A stretch of DNA of 64,000 nt from Pelobates cultripes. Taxonomy: Eukaryota; Chordata; Amphibia; Anura; Pelobatidae. A program made the position numbers and the translations under genes. This document shows positions 22,047-32,999 of the stretch, piece after piece. Positions within the stretch are counted from its first letter, which is position 1, and each line of letters begins with the position of its first letter. The stretch lies in NCBI GenBank assembly GCA_933207985.1, contig OW240917.1:99943171-100007170 (forward strand), written 5' to 3'. The notes beneath the pieces are model-generated. The model ran no database searches and had not been told where the DNA came from. It saw only the letters and a list, made by a program, of their open reading frames with translations.

Positions 22047-22282
22047 TTAGCCCCTTCAGGACAGAGTCAATAGTGCACGTTCTGATCAAAACAAAATGTA
22101 AACAAAAACTGGAATTTGCGCTATATGTCTATTCACCTGTAGTTCACCTCTTTCATATTAAGTGCACCCACACTTATTATATATCATTTTGTTCAGGAGA
22201 AACAGGGCTTTAATTTATCATTAACTATTCATATATGGAACATAATACTTTGTTTTAAATTTGTATACTGTTAGGTTTTACT

Positions 22283-22910
22283 GCAAAAAATGCACATATT
22301 TGTAATCAGCGATGTCTCACAAGTACAACAGTGCCCCCCATTAACAGGTTTTATGGTGTTTTGGAAAGTTACTGGGTCAAATATTGAACGTTCCATTTTC
22401 AAATTGAAATTTGCCAGATTAGTAATGTTACCTTTGAGACGGTGTGGTAGCCCAGGAGTGAGAATTACCCCCATAATGGCATACCATTTGAAAAAGTAGA
22501 CAGCCCAAGGTATTGAAAGTGAGGTATGTTAAGTCTTTTTTAGTAGCCACTTAGTCACAAACACTGGCCAAAGTTAGCGTTCATATTTGTTTTTGTGTGA
22601 AAAAAGCAAAAAACTAATATTTGGCCAGTGTTTGTGACTAAGTGGCTACTAAAAAGACTGGACATACCCCATTTGCAATACCTTGGGTTGTCTAATTTTG
22701 CAAATGGTATGCCATCATGGGGGTAATTCTTATTCCTGGGCTACCATACGCTCTCAAAGGCAACATAACCAATCTGGCAAATTTCAATGTCAAAAAATGA
22801 AATGCAAGCCTTATATGTGACTCTCTAACTTTCAAAAACACCATAAAACCTGTACATGGGGGGTACTGTTATTGGGAGACTTCACTAAACACAAATATTA
22901 GTGTTTTAAA
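22283..22910. repeat. Large inverted repeat inside the piggyBac-like element
   Basis: Arms of about 280 bp, 22283-22565 and 22615-22910, diverged but continuous: AAACACTGGCCAAA/TTTGGCCAGTGTTT, AGCCACTTAGTCACAAACAC and its complement, GGGGGTAATTCT and AGAATTACCCCC, CATAAAACCTGTA and its counterpart. Related sequence lies at 35560-35895 and 41905-42465. Confidence 0.85.
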
Positions 22911-23387
22911 ACAGTAAAACATATTACAACAATAATATAGTCCATAAAAGTGCCATTCGTTTGTAAAAAATGCAAAAAAGTCACTTTTACTTAAAATATC
23001 ATCGTTGTAATACTTTACCAGTTTGAAACACTAATATTTGAGTTCAGCGAAGTCTTCCGAGTAAAACAGTACCCCCTATGTACAGGTTTTATGGTGTCTT
23101 GGAGAGTTACTTAAATATACATGTAGAATTTTAATATATATGCATTTATAGGTATTTAAATTCTAATTGTAATTATATGTATTTATCTATATATATTTGC
23201 GGTTATTTGTATTTTATATATAGATATAGAATATCATTCTAAGTGTATTTTGTTACCAATATATATATTAATCACAAAATACAGTTAGGATGAAATTACA
23301 TATGGATATATAATTTATATAAAATTTTGTTTCAATATTTTATTTATTAATTTTATTATTTTATTTATTTATTATTGTAATTATACA

Positions 23388-23526
23388 TATATATATATAT
23401 ATGTATAGAATATATGTGTATATATCTATTATATATATAATATATATATATATGTAACGTCATTCTAAGCGTATTTTAATACTAATATATGTACTTTTAT
23501 TATTATTAAAATACACTTTGTATGAC

Positions 23527-23563
<37 letters not shown>
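23388..23563. repeat. TA-rich microsatellites
   Basis: (TA)n and (ATATGT)n runs at about 23388-23402 and 23430-23455, and a long (TA)n at 23529-23563, all within the piggyBac-like element. Confidence 0.85.
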
Positions 23564-23568
<5 letters not shown>

Positions 23569-23687
23569 CATTTTTCTATTTTATTTTAAAACATGTTTAA
23601 TCATTTTTTTTTTACTTTCCCACCAGCAGGGGGACTGTCTGACATTTCCCACCAGCAGTGGGCTGGCAGATCCACAGCCAGCTATAG

Positions 23688-23729
23688 GGGGCCATGTGAT
23701 CGCTCTTTGAGAGCGATCACATGGCCCCC
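23688..23729. repeat. Perfect short hairpin
   Basis: GGGGCCATGTGATCGCTCT and AGAGCGATCACATGGCCCC are perfect inverted arms around a few bases of loop. Subterminal position in the piggyBac-like element. Confidence 0.9.
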
Positions 23730-24863
23730 AGGGGCTTCCTTTGCTGCCTGGGCTGTCAGGCAGTCCTCCCGAAGCGGAGCGCTGGGAAGGTAAGTATCCC
23801 GTGCACTCTGGGGGCTGCAGCCGTTACGGCGTTCTATGTCGCCGCAACGGCTTTAAAGCCCTTTTAAATGGGGACGGCATAGAACGCCATAACGGCGTTA
23901 ACGGGTTAAGCAAGTGGTATGTGAAGAGGAAAATATGGGAAAAGTGGATTTTTTTATGGGTTGATATATATTTATGGTAAATGAGTGGGAATCAATTATT
24001 GATTTAAATATGCTACAATCCACCTAATGTTGATATTGATGAGGAATAACTACTCTAAGAGCATTTTATGAAAGCTTCAAATCTGAATAACACTTTAATT
24101 ATTGGAGATGTGAATTACCCTGCCATTATTTGGGATAGCTAAGCTAGGGGAAGCGGGCTTTTGGACCTGTTACATTACACTCTTATGTCACAATTGGTAG
24201 AAAAATCACCTGGAAACAGTGATCACAAAAGGTGTATTTGGAATTAAACTAAAAAAAACACATGCACATGCTACAACATGAAATTTTAAAAAGGTAAGTA
24301 TACATCAATAAGAAATCTATGCTGACTCAAGACAAGATTCTGCAGCAACTAAAGAAAGTTAATGTAAACAAAGCCACCTAGGCAAGATGATTTTCACCCA
24401 CGAGAATTTAAGGAGCTAAGTGTGGAAATAAGTGAACCTCTGTTTTTAATCTTTCAAGATGCTTTCAGGAATCATATCAGAGAACTGGATAAAGGCAGAT
24501 CTGGTTCATATATTCAAAAATTATACAAAATATCTGCCCGGAAATAATAACTGTGGCTGGGAAATGTATTTAGGTTATCAGATTATTAAGGCATTGTAGT
24601 CAAGAATTCATTGGGAACAACAATGTCATTAGCAGAAATCAGCATGGAATTATGAAACATAGATCATGTCAAACTATCTTAGTTGGATTCTCAAAGAAGT
24701 ATGCAGAAATACAGGTCAGAGTGTTGCAGTTGAAGTCACCTAGTTGGATTTTGCCAAGACGTTCAAGTAGATCATGCAGGGCAAAACTGGTAAGTGGTGT
24801 CTCTCAGGATTCTGTTCTGGGACCACCTTTATTTAACCTATTTCTATATGATTTATATATATA

Positions 24864-26426
24864 CAGGGAGTGCAGAATTATTAGGCAAATTAGTATTTTG
24901 ACCACATCATCCTCTTTATGCATGTTGTCTTACTCCAAGCTGTATAGGCTCGAAAGCCTACTACCAATTAAGCATATTAGGTGATGTGCATCTCTGTAAT
25001 GAGAAGGGGTGTGGTCTAATGACATCAACACCCTATATCAGGTGTGCATAATTATTAGGCAACTTCCTTTCCTTTGGCAAAATGGGTCAAAAGAAGGACT
25101 TGACAGGCTCAGAAAAGTCAAAAATAGTGAGATATCTTGCAGAGGGATGCAGCACTCTTAAAATTGCAAAGCTTCTGAAGCGTGATCATCGAACAATCAA
25201 GCGTTTCATTCAAAATAGTCAACAGGGTCGCAAGAAGCATGTGGAAAAACCAAGGCGCAAAATAACTGCCCATGAACTGAGAAAAGTCAAGCGTGCAGCT
25301 GCCACGATGCCACTTGCCACCAGTTTGGCCATATTTCAGAGCTGCAACATCACTGGAGTGCCCAAAAGCACAAGGTGTGCAATACTCAGAGACATGGCCA
25401 AGGTAAGAAAGGCTGAAAGACGACCACCACTGAACAAGACACACAAGCTGAAACGTCAAGACTGGGCCAAGAAATATCTCAAGACTGATTTTTCTAAGGT
25501 TTTATGGACTGATGAAATGAGAGTGAGTCTTGATGGGCCAGATGGATGGGCCCGTGGCTGGATTGGTAAAGGGCAGAGAGCTCCAGTCCGACTCAGACGC
25601 CAGCAAGGTGGAGGTGGAGTACTGGTTTGGGCTGGTATCATCAAAGATGAGCTTGTGGGGCCTTTTCGGGTTGAGGATGGAGTCAAGCTCAACTCCCAGT
25701 CCTACTGCCAGTTCCTGGAAGACACCTTCTTCAAGCAGTGGTACAGGAAGAAGTCTGCATCCTTCAAGAAAAACATGATTTTCATGCAGGACAATGCTCC
25801 ATCACACGCGTCCAAGTACTCCACAGCGTGGCTGGCAAGAAAGGGTATAAAAGAAGAAAATCTAATGACATGGCCTCCTTGTTCACCTGATCTGAACCCC
25901 ATTGAGAACCTGTGGTCCATCATCAAATGTGAGATTTACAAGGAGGGAAAACAGTACACCTCTCTGAACAGTGTCTGGGAGGCTGTGGTTGCTGCTGCAC
26001 GCAATGTTGATGGTGAACAGATCAAAACACTGACAGAATCCATGGATGGCAGGCTTTTGAGTGTCCTTGCAAAGAAAGGTGGCTATATTGGTCACTGATT
26101 TGTTTTTGTTTTGTTTTTGAATGTCAGAAATGTATATTTGTGAATGTTGAGATGTTATATTGGTTTCACTGGTAATAATAAATAATTGAAATGGGTATAT
26201 ATTTGTTTTTTGTTAAGTTGCCTAATAATTATGCACAGTAATAGTCACCTGCATACACAGATATCCCCCTAACATAGCTATAACTAAAAACAAACTAAAA
26301 ACTACTTCCAAAAATATTCAGCTTTGATATTAATGAGTTTTTTGGGTTCATTGAGAACATGGTTGCTGTTCAATAATAAAATTAATCCTCAAAAATACAA
26401 CTTGCCTAATAATTCTGCACTCCCTG
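24864..26426 (+). mobile_element. Complete Tc1/mariner DD37E element
   Basis: 1563 bp between TA dinucleotides (24862-24863 and 26427-26428). Both ends read CAGGGAGTGCAGAATTATTAGGCAA inwards with no mismatch over 25 bp. A second related motif, GTGCATAATTATTAGGCAAC, lies about 180-200 bp inside each end (left about 25044-25063, right about 26215-26235), giving an IR/DR layout as in Sleeping Beauty-type elements. One uninterrupted transposase gene occupies the middle. It is inserted into a CR1-like LINE. Confidence 0.97.
25082..26098 (+). CDS. Tc1-like transposase, DD37E, apparently intact
   Basis: 338 residues from ATG 25082, with a favourable CAAAATGG context. The N-terminus (about 5-110) is two helix-turn-helix units for end binding: LTGSEKSKIVRYLAEGCSTL and ITAHELRKVKRAA, separated by a basic patch EKPRRK (55-60), in the place of the GRPR hook. 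The catalytic domain has Asp144 (LWTDEMR), the Gly-rich loop RQQGGGGVLVW (173-183), Asp237 (FMQDNAPSH) and Glu275 (SPDLNPIENLW). There are 37 residues between Asp237 and Glu275, so DD37E, not the DD34E of Tc1 itself. Full family length, no stops. It would cut and paste the element at TA. DD37E vertebrate elements of the TRT type are the closest family I know. Confidence 0.96.
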   Translation: MGQKKDLTGSEKSKIVRYLAEGCSTLKIAKLLKRDHRTIKRFIQNSQQGRKKHVEKPRRKITAHELRKVKRAAATMPLATSLAIFQSCNITGVPKSTRCAILRDMAKVRKAERRPPLNKTHKLKRQDWAKKYLKTDFSKVLWTDEMRVSLDGPDGWARGWIGKGQRAPVRLRRQQGGGGVLVWAGIIKDELVGPFRVEDGVKLNSQSYCQFLEDTFFKQWYRKKSASFKKNMIFMQDNAPSHASKYSTAWLARKGIKEENLMTWPPCSPDLNPIENLWSIIKCEIYKEGKQYTSLNSVWEAVVAAARNVDGEQIKTLTESMDGRLLSVLAKKGGYIGH

Positions 26427-27892
26427 TATATATGAAATAGGCATTGAAAGTCATGTGTCAGTGTTTACAAATGACAGAAAAGTATTACAATGTGAACAGT
26501 GTACTACTTCGCTGTAAATTGATTTAGATAGATTAGACTAAGCACTCAAATGGCAGAGGAAATTTAATGTAGATAAATGCAAAATTATATACATCAGGAT
26601 AAGCAACTTACACTTTACACCAACGCAGTGAGTTAGAGATAAGAACATATGAGAAGGATTTTGGAATTGCCATAGAAAACAAAAAAGGCAACAATGTCAA
26701 TCAGCAGTTGCTAAGGCCTGTGAGATACTATCATGCATAAAAGGAGATTTCATTCCCAGATGAAAATATGATTTGCCTCTTTGTAAATCACTTCAAAGAC
26801 CATACCATGAATATGCTGTGCAATTGTAGGGCACCTGTTCTAAAGAAGGATATTATGTCAATAGAAAAAGTTTAGGGTGGGCTACAAAATTAATAAGGGG
26901 AATGGAAGATATAGTTATGAATAAAGGCTAGCAAATTTAAATATGTTTAGTTCAGCAAAACAACACCGTAAATGTGATAGCACTATACAAATATATTCAG
27001 GGCCTATATAAACCATTGCCTTGATATCTATTAAAAAATAGGAGTATACATGCGACACAAGTTCACATATTAAACAAGAATGACTACCTGCTTGTACTTG
27101 CAACGCCAAATACAAATGTAACATTTAAAACAAATCCGCCTCTGCTCAGGCAACCAAAGGAATACTGTGTTAGACCAATGTTTCAGCCCCTGCTTGGGCA
27201 ATCATTTGCTTTATTATAAATCAGCTTGATGCCTAAATTCCTATTGTGCTTAAAAAATAAAAATATTCAAAACAAGTTCACGCATTTAGACTGGAAGAAA
27301 TAAAATTTATTCAAAGGAAAAGGTTCATTACAGTAAGAACAATAAGGATGTGGAATTCTCTGCCTGAAGAGGTGGTTTCATTAGAGTCTGTACAGATGTT
27401 TAAACACCTACTGGATGAATACATACAAAAACAATATTCAGGGATATAATATTTAATATTAATATAACAGCTTATTGATCCAAGGAGTCGTCTGACTACC
27501 ATCCTGGGGTAGAGAAGGATTTTTTTCATAGTTTATTGCACAATTAGATTTTTATTATTTTGAATCAACAGCAAAAACTAATGTGAGAAAGGCTTTACAC
27601 AAGTCTGCTTTTCAGCTTATATAACTATGTAACCACTTTTCACTGGCCAGCTACTACTCAGTAAAGTACAATCACTACTTTAAACAAGTAGTTGCTGCTT
27701 AACACTTATAGCTACCATTATTCTATTATTCTTCCATTAGAGTGATTTTCTTCTGACCCTGTTGCTACTTTCACCAGATGCAGCCAAGCCTACAAATCGA
27801 CTAATTGATAATGCTTTTGTAATTTTACTGTTGGTAAAGGAGCAATGGAATAGTGTCAGTTTCTCTTTGAACATTGGGCTGGTCTGGTGTAT

Positions 27893-28339
27893 TTAAAGGA
27901 GCACTATAGTGCCAGGAAAACAAACTTGTTTTCCTGGCACTATAGGGTTATTAGTTCCCCCCCCTCAGGGCCCCCCCTGCCGCTGGGCTGAAGGAATTAA
28001 ATCCCCTTCAGCCACTTACCTTTCTCCAGGACCGGGCTCCCTCTGTGCTGGGAACTCTCCACCCCCTGCCGACATCAGATCCGAATGCATCAAAGAGCCC
28101 ATATGAAAGCATTACTCAATGCTTTCCTATGGACGTCCAGCGTCTTCTCACTGTGATTTTCACAGTGAGAATCGCTGAAGCGCCTCTAGCGGCTGTCAGG
28201 CTTGATTAACCCTCAGTGAAAAATAGCACTTTCTCTGAAACTGCTATGTTTTCAGCTGCAGGGTTAAAACTAGAGGGACCTGGCACCCATACTACTTCAT
28301 TGAGCTGAAGTGGTCTGGGTGCCTATAGTAGCCCTTTAA
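27893..28339. mobile_element. T2/Kolobok-like MITE, full copy
   Basis: Flanked by TTAA (27893-27896 and 28336-28339). The ends TTAAAGGAGCACTATAG and CTATAGTAGCCCTTTAA are inverted. Internal palindromes match 14255-14760: GTGCCAGGAAAA...TTTTCCTGGCAC, GAAAGCATT...AATGCTTTC and TCTCACTGTGA...TCACAGTGAGA. Non-coding. Confidence 0.88.
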
Positions 28340-29745
28340 TATTTTCACTACTTTGAAGGCTTCACTTCAGGAAGTGTATAATTTTGAAACTCTACTTTCC
28401 AATATTGCGATTCAAGCAAGTAAATCTCATGGATTTTCATCGATCTATTGATAAAAGAAATACAAGAAATACATCTTTTCCTTATGCTGAATTGTATATG
28501 CACTGACAAATTGAGAAGTTACTGTTAAGTGGTTAGTTTCTGTACAAAATTCTACTAAATCGCTGAACCATATCAATAAAGTGAAAAAGTGTAACAGTCA
28601 CTACTTACCAACAAGCCGTGGATCGAATCAACATAAGAACCAACATAAAAACTCAGCCAATACTTGAGCAAAGAGATTTCTCTGGTTTTATTTATTGGTG
28701 TGTTTGAAAGGATGATTTTCATTTAAACATATTAGAACTATAGCAACATACTGAGTAGTAGTAATAATAATAATATTACTAAAAGACAAACAAGTACAAT
28801 GTTACAGTAATAATATATGAATTGACTTTACCGACTTAACACCACCTGAGCTGCTACATTTGGTAAAAAAAAAAAAAAACTCTTGTGAGATTGTGCTTAG
28901 GTGTCCCTATACTTATGGAGATGCATTGGGCGCAAAGTAGGGACGTGCTCGACTACTAGTTCCTTATATCCACAGTTCTTTAGAGTCACAGAGTGCTTCT
29001 TTGTGTGATACAATGTACTATTACACTACTATTACACAAGTCCTGGCATACTGGAATTGAAGGTAAAATAATCCTGTTTGCACAAAGCACATTCTATTGT
29101 TGATTTTGTGTTCTTTTGATCTCGGTATTCATGGTGTGACAAATTATGGTTTTCTGCTTAAGCACAATTCTTTGTATTGTTATCTCCTGCCTACTCCTTT
29201 ATTTGTCATGACCTGGAAAATTTCACAAAACAAAATTTCTCTTACTATCTCAATATTACAGTTCACCTTTAACTTTGGTACTGTGAGTTTTTCATAATTT
29301 TCAGTTGGCAGTACATTCATAAACCAAGCACAATGAATACAAATCATATATCACTACAAGCAATAAATGCATATTGTTTTATTGAAACATGACTGGTATT
29401 ATTTAGATATTTTTAAATTGTTGTAATTTTGTATTCCTAATACTACAGTGTTCCTTTAACTCCTTCACTTCCAAGCAATTTTCCAAAAAAACACTAGACA
29501 AGTTGTTTGTATGTGTTCTGGAAAAAAATATTTAAATGCAATTTTTTTATTCATTACTGGAAAAACAATGAATAATGTAAAAATATTTTTAAAAAAATTC
29601 ACCCTATAATGAAGTTACAAATGAACAAATATTGGTTATAAATGTTTCCAAATATGATATGACATTCCCTTAAATATTCAGATAGAGCGATAGATATGTA
29701 CACATGCATACTTTATAAACATTCTTTCTCATGCAGTTCTCTTCG
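28340..29745. other. Unassigned AT-rich stretch
   Basis: No gene or element with two ends was found. ACTACAGTGTTCCTTTAA near 29443-29461 looks like a single leftover end of a TTAAAGG-type MITE. Confidence 0.35.
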
Positions 29746-29761
29746 TCACATTGATATTTTC

Positions 29762-30150
29762 TTTTTTTGACAATCTTTATTTATGTATTCAGTTTTACAA
29801 TTTTGAAAGGATGGATGTACAGAAGGGAAAAGGGTGGGAAGTCAAACAGTTATTTGTATTGCACCAATGCAGTGATAGATATCCATAATAGCATAACAAT
29901 ACCCATTTCCGTGTTTATAGATCACACAGTAGTTGAGAGCTGTGGGTATACCCATTATCGAGTGCAATTCGACCTGTTCTGTATCTGTGAGTGTCCTATG
30001 TCTTTGATATTCTCATACCCCCAACCATTTGGGACTTCTTGCAGCTCAGGGCGTGATATTCGTGGGAGGGGTGTGGGGCCCAGCTAAGTGCAAGTTTGTA
30101 GAGGCTGTATGTGTGGGTGGGTCTGTTTGTGGCGGGGCTTCCCGGCGGGT
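29762..30150 (-). mobile_element. Short LINE-type retroposed insertion
   Basis: A 389-bp block bounded by a perfect 16-bp TSD, TCACATTGATATTTTC, at 29746-29761 and 30151-30166. The left edge is a T-run followed by AATCTTTATTTATG, that is a minus-strand poly(A) with AATAAA just before it, as in target-primed insertion by an L1-type LINE. The right edge (5-prime end) is GC-rich (GGCGGGGCTTCCCGGCGGG). Either a heavily truncated L1 or a small dependent element; the sequence alone does not decide. Confidence 0.75.
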
Positions 30151-30166
30151 TCACATTGATATTTTC

Positions 30167-32974
30167 ATCACTCTCAAGAACCACATATATTCCCTCCATT
30201 CTCTACAACCTGTTAGCCCATGCAATCTCATCTATTCGCCTAATAAACCCATCTGTTCTGAGCACCAAAGTTACCAGCAAGTGTATCTGTGGTTCGGCAC
30301 CTACTCGGCGAGTAAGACACAGAACTGTACATGGAAACACAGAATATACACTGTAGTTTCACAAGTGATTCAGGACTCGCTCGACAAGAATACATTAAAT
30401 GAACACTAAAGTTACTGGCACGTGTTTAAGTAGATTTATGTTCATAGAGACTGCTATGCATAGATGATAGATGGAGAAAAGAGGAGGCTTTATATTTGTG
30501 AGTGAGTTGAGTGCCTTTTTATCTACTTTTCAATTGTATTACAATACTACACTATATGTTTTCTTTATCTCTCATTTTATATGATATTGTATGGAGTTTC
30601 TTGGAGTATACCTTGTAGGACAACAGAGTGTAACTCCGTAAGTTACCTGTGGTTACATAATCATTAAACATATTATTTAACATAATATTTGAAATTCTCT
30701 ACTTACATTTAGCGCACCTTTGTTATATCCTCACAAGTATAGGAAACAACTTTTGTGGTCTTTCAGATCTAGGCTCGCAGACTCAGCAGCCAAACTGTTA
30801 GTAAGGGTCCCAGAGAAAAAGTAAAGTCATGCAGAGTGCACAATAAACATATCTAGGTAGCTGATTAGGAAGGCAATTCTAGGACAAAATAGCTCCACTG
30901 TTTCTGTATGGAGCACTCTGAAGCCCACAGTATTGTAGCCCCAAGTGCCACTATGTTGAGCCATCTCTGACTGTGTTTAGGGGCTGCAATTGCAAATTAA
31001 ATTGCTCATGATTATGGAAGCATATCTTGGCAATTATAGTGAAGGGGATAACAATGTACAGATGTATTTGTTTACAGCTATTGTTCAAGACCATTTTTAA
31101 TAATTTTATTCTGCTAATGGAATATACTTAAAGTGTCAAATATCCTTTCTGTACACACTCATTGCACTTTAACATTGTATAAGTCTGCTCCTTTATTATT
31201 TTATTTCCTTGGTCTAGCCATTTCCCTGTTATTTTTCCTCACACTCACTTTTATAATTCTTCTTTTCAGGTTAGATTAACTCGTATTTTTTTAATTAAAA
31301 TGTTATCTATACGACACTCCCTTTTTTGTGTGTGTGTGTCTTAAAGAAGATTTAATTAAACTAACAGGGTTATTCACTCAATGCTGGAGTATAGGATTCA
31401 ATGCTGGAGTATAGGATTCCAAAAACAGCAATATTACCAACATTTGGAACTGAATGCATCCAGCAGGAGACACATTGCTAATTACTGTTCACTTGCATTA
31501 TGCAACTCAATTGATAAGTGGAAGTACTATTTGTCCACAGCCATTGCAAGCAGCTAAGGGTCAAATTGTTAAAAGTCCTCAGCAATGCAAGGATTAATAA
31601 TGTAGTGGCTTTGGGCATCAGATGTGGGACTTAAAATTAAAAAAATGTGTAGTTTTTAATAAAAGAAAAATTAGAAAATAACGGGGAAAGAAATCCTTAT
31701 ATACCCCACTGACCCCACCTGTGGCAAGCAGATGTGGGCTACTAATTTTATACCAGGAGGGACACAGTATCTTCCCCATCCCCCATCAACAGGCAACTTG
31801 TGGGGCAATCATAATATGGCTGGTGGGGACCTAGTTTCCCCAACATAGCCCCCTATCCATTAGCTTTGGGTGCTGCCAGCATAAGGTCCTACTGGCAGCA
31901 CCCCATCCTGGCTACCCCACTTTTTCCAAGGATTATGAAGAGAGTAAATATGAGAAAATTCTGTGCCCCCCTATAAATTACCTATTTATATTTACAAGAT
32001 ATAGCCCCTTATCAAACACCTGTCTGATGAGTTTTCAGAAACTTACACCCCTGAACAAGATGTATGCGTAGATGAATCACTGATAAGATTTCAAGAAAGA
32101 TTGCTTTTTAGCATTATATATCAACAAAGCAGTTGCAATATGGAGTTATATTTTGCAAATTATGTTGTGAATGCACGTCTGATTACGACTGAGCATTTCA
32201 CATTTATCATGGGAAAGTTAGTCATCTTGACCGACCAGTATGCCCTGATTCTGTGTGCAAAAATAGCAAGATTGGGTAGCATCTTTTTCTTACCTTGATG
32301 AACAAAGGCTATAATCTATGGGTTCACAATTATTACAGCAGCATTTATTTGTTTAAAAATGTATTTTGCTTTGAAACTGTAGCCTGTGGCACAGTATACA
32401 ACACACGCAGCGGTTTCCCTCAAAATTTAGAAAAAAATAACTATATCCCAAGGTGACACCAATACTGGATACTGATCAGTATATTACAAAATACTGAATA
32501 CGTTACCCTTAAGGTATATTGTAGATGGGAAGAAGATTCCTTGATATCTTTTGAAAAAATAAATATAAATATACAACCTACAAAAAAATAAGAGGATTAT
32601 TAATAGCAAAATACTGTATATCACCATAAAAAGACCAGGGATTATTGCACTCACACATTTAAAATGGATTGTAGGAAGTCAAATTATTATAGTTGTCTTC
32701 TCTTCTCCCATATCAATGCATATAAGGGAAAGAGAGAAACATACACAGTGCAGCAATATGTAAAAGGATCATAAATGTATTAAGGTTACACTCACAAGAT
32801 TATAGAAGTTAAAAGCACATCAAAAAATCTCTACCAGGTCACGAGGAAGCAAGGACAAAGTGGAAGAGATTCCAAACACATAAAATAAAAGAAAGTGAAA
32901 CACCATGTAGGTCTCTCCGCTCTACGCATTTTGTTTGATATTGGACTTCGTCAGGGTAATCCAAGCGTCTTTCT
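30167..32974. other. Unassigned stretch with small repeats
   Basis: No gene seen. A tandem duplication of about 21 bp (CAATGCTGGAGTATAGGATT) lies at 31379-31419. A short hairpin, GGTGCTGCCAG...CTGGCAGCACC, lies at 31869-31902. The block at about 31680-31925 has the look of a dispersed repeat (GC-richer than its flanks), but its ends were not found. Confidence 0.4.
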
Positions 32975-32999
32975 GAAGGTCCTGAGTGCACTTCAATTT

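Larger units (their letters stand above)
22047..23909. mobile_element. piggyBac-like (TTAA-type) non-autonomous element
   Basis: The left end reads TTAGCCCCTTCAGGAC; the right end, reverse-complemented, reads TTAACCCGTTAACGCC. Another copy ends at 45942 as TTAACCCGTTAAGGAC (reverse complement), which bridges the two. TTAA at the edge followed by CCC..TAAGGAC is typical of piggyBac-type non-autonomous elements. No transposase. Inside are a very large inverted repeat, TA-rich DNA and a short perfect hairpin near the right end. Confidence 0.65.
24040..27632 (+). pseudogene. CR1-like LINE, decayed, interrupted by Tc1 element
   Basis: Endonuclease remnant near 24060-24240 (LIIGDVNYPAIIW ... QLVEKSPGNSDHK). 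RT remnant near 24340-24860 (NQHGIMKHRSCQT, then GVSQDSVLGPPLFNLFLYDL just before the Tc1 insertion at 24864). The frame resumes at 26430 with VFTND, then WQRKFNVDKCKI near 26555 and PYHEYAVQ near 26800, and later RTIRMWNSLPEEVV near 27335-27375. The 3-prime end near 27632 is CTATGTAACC-like. Many stops. The order and phrases are those of CR1-type LINE pol. Confidence 0.8.
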
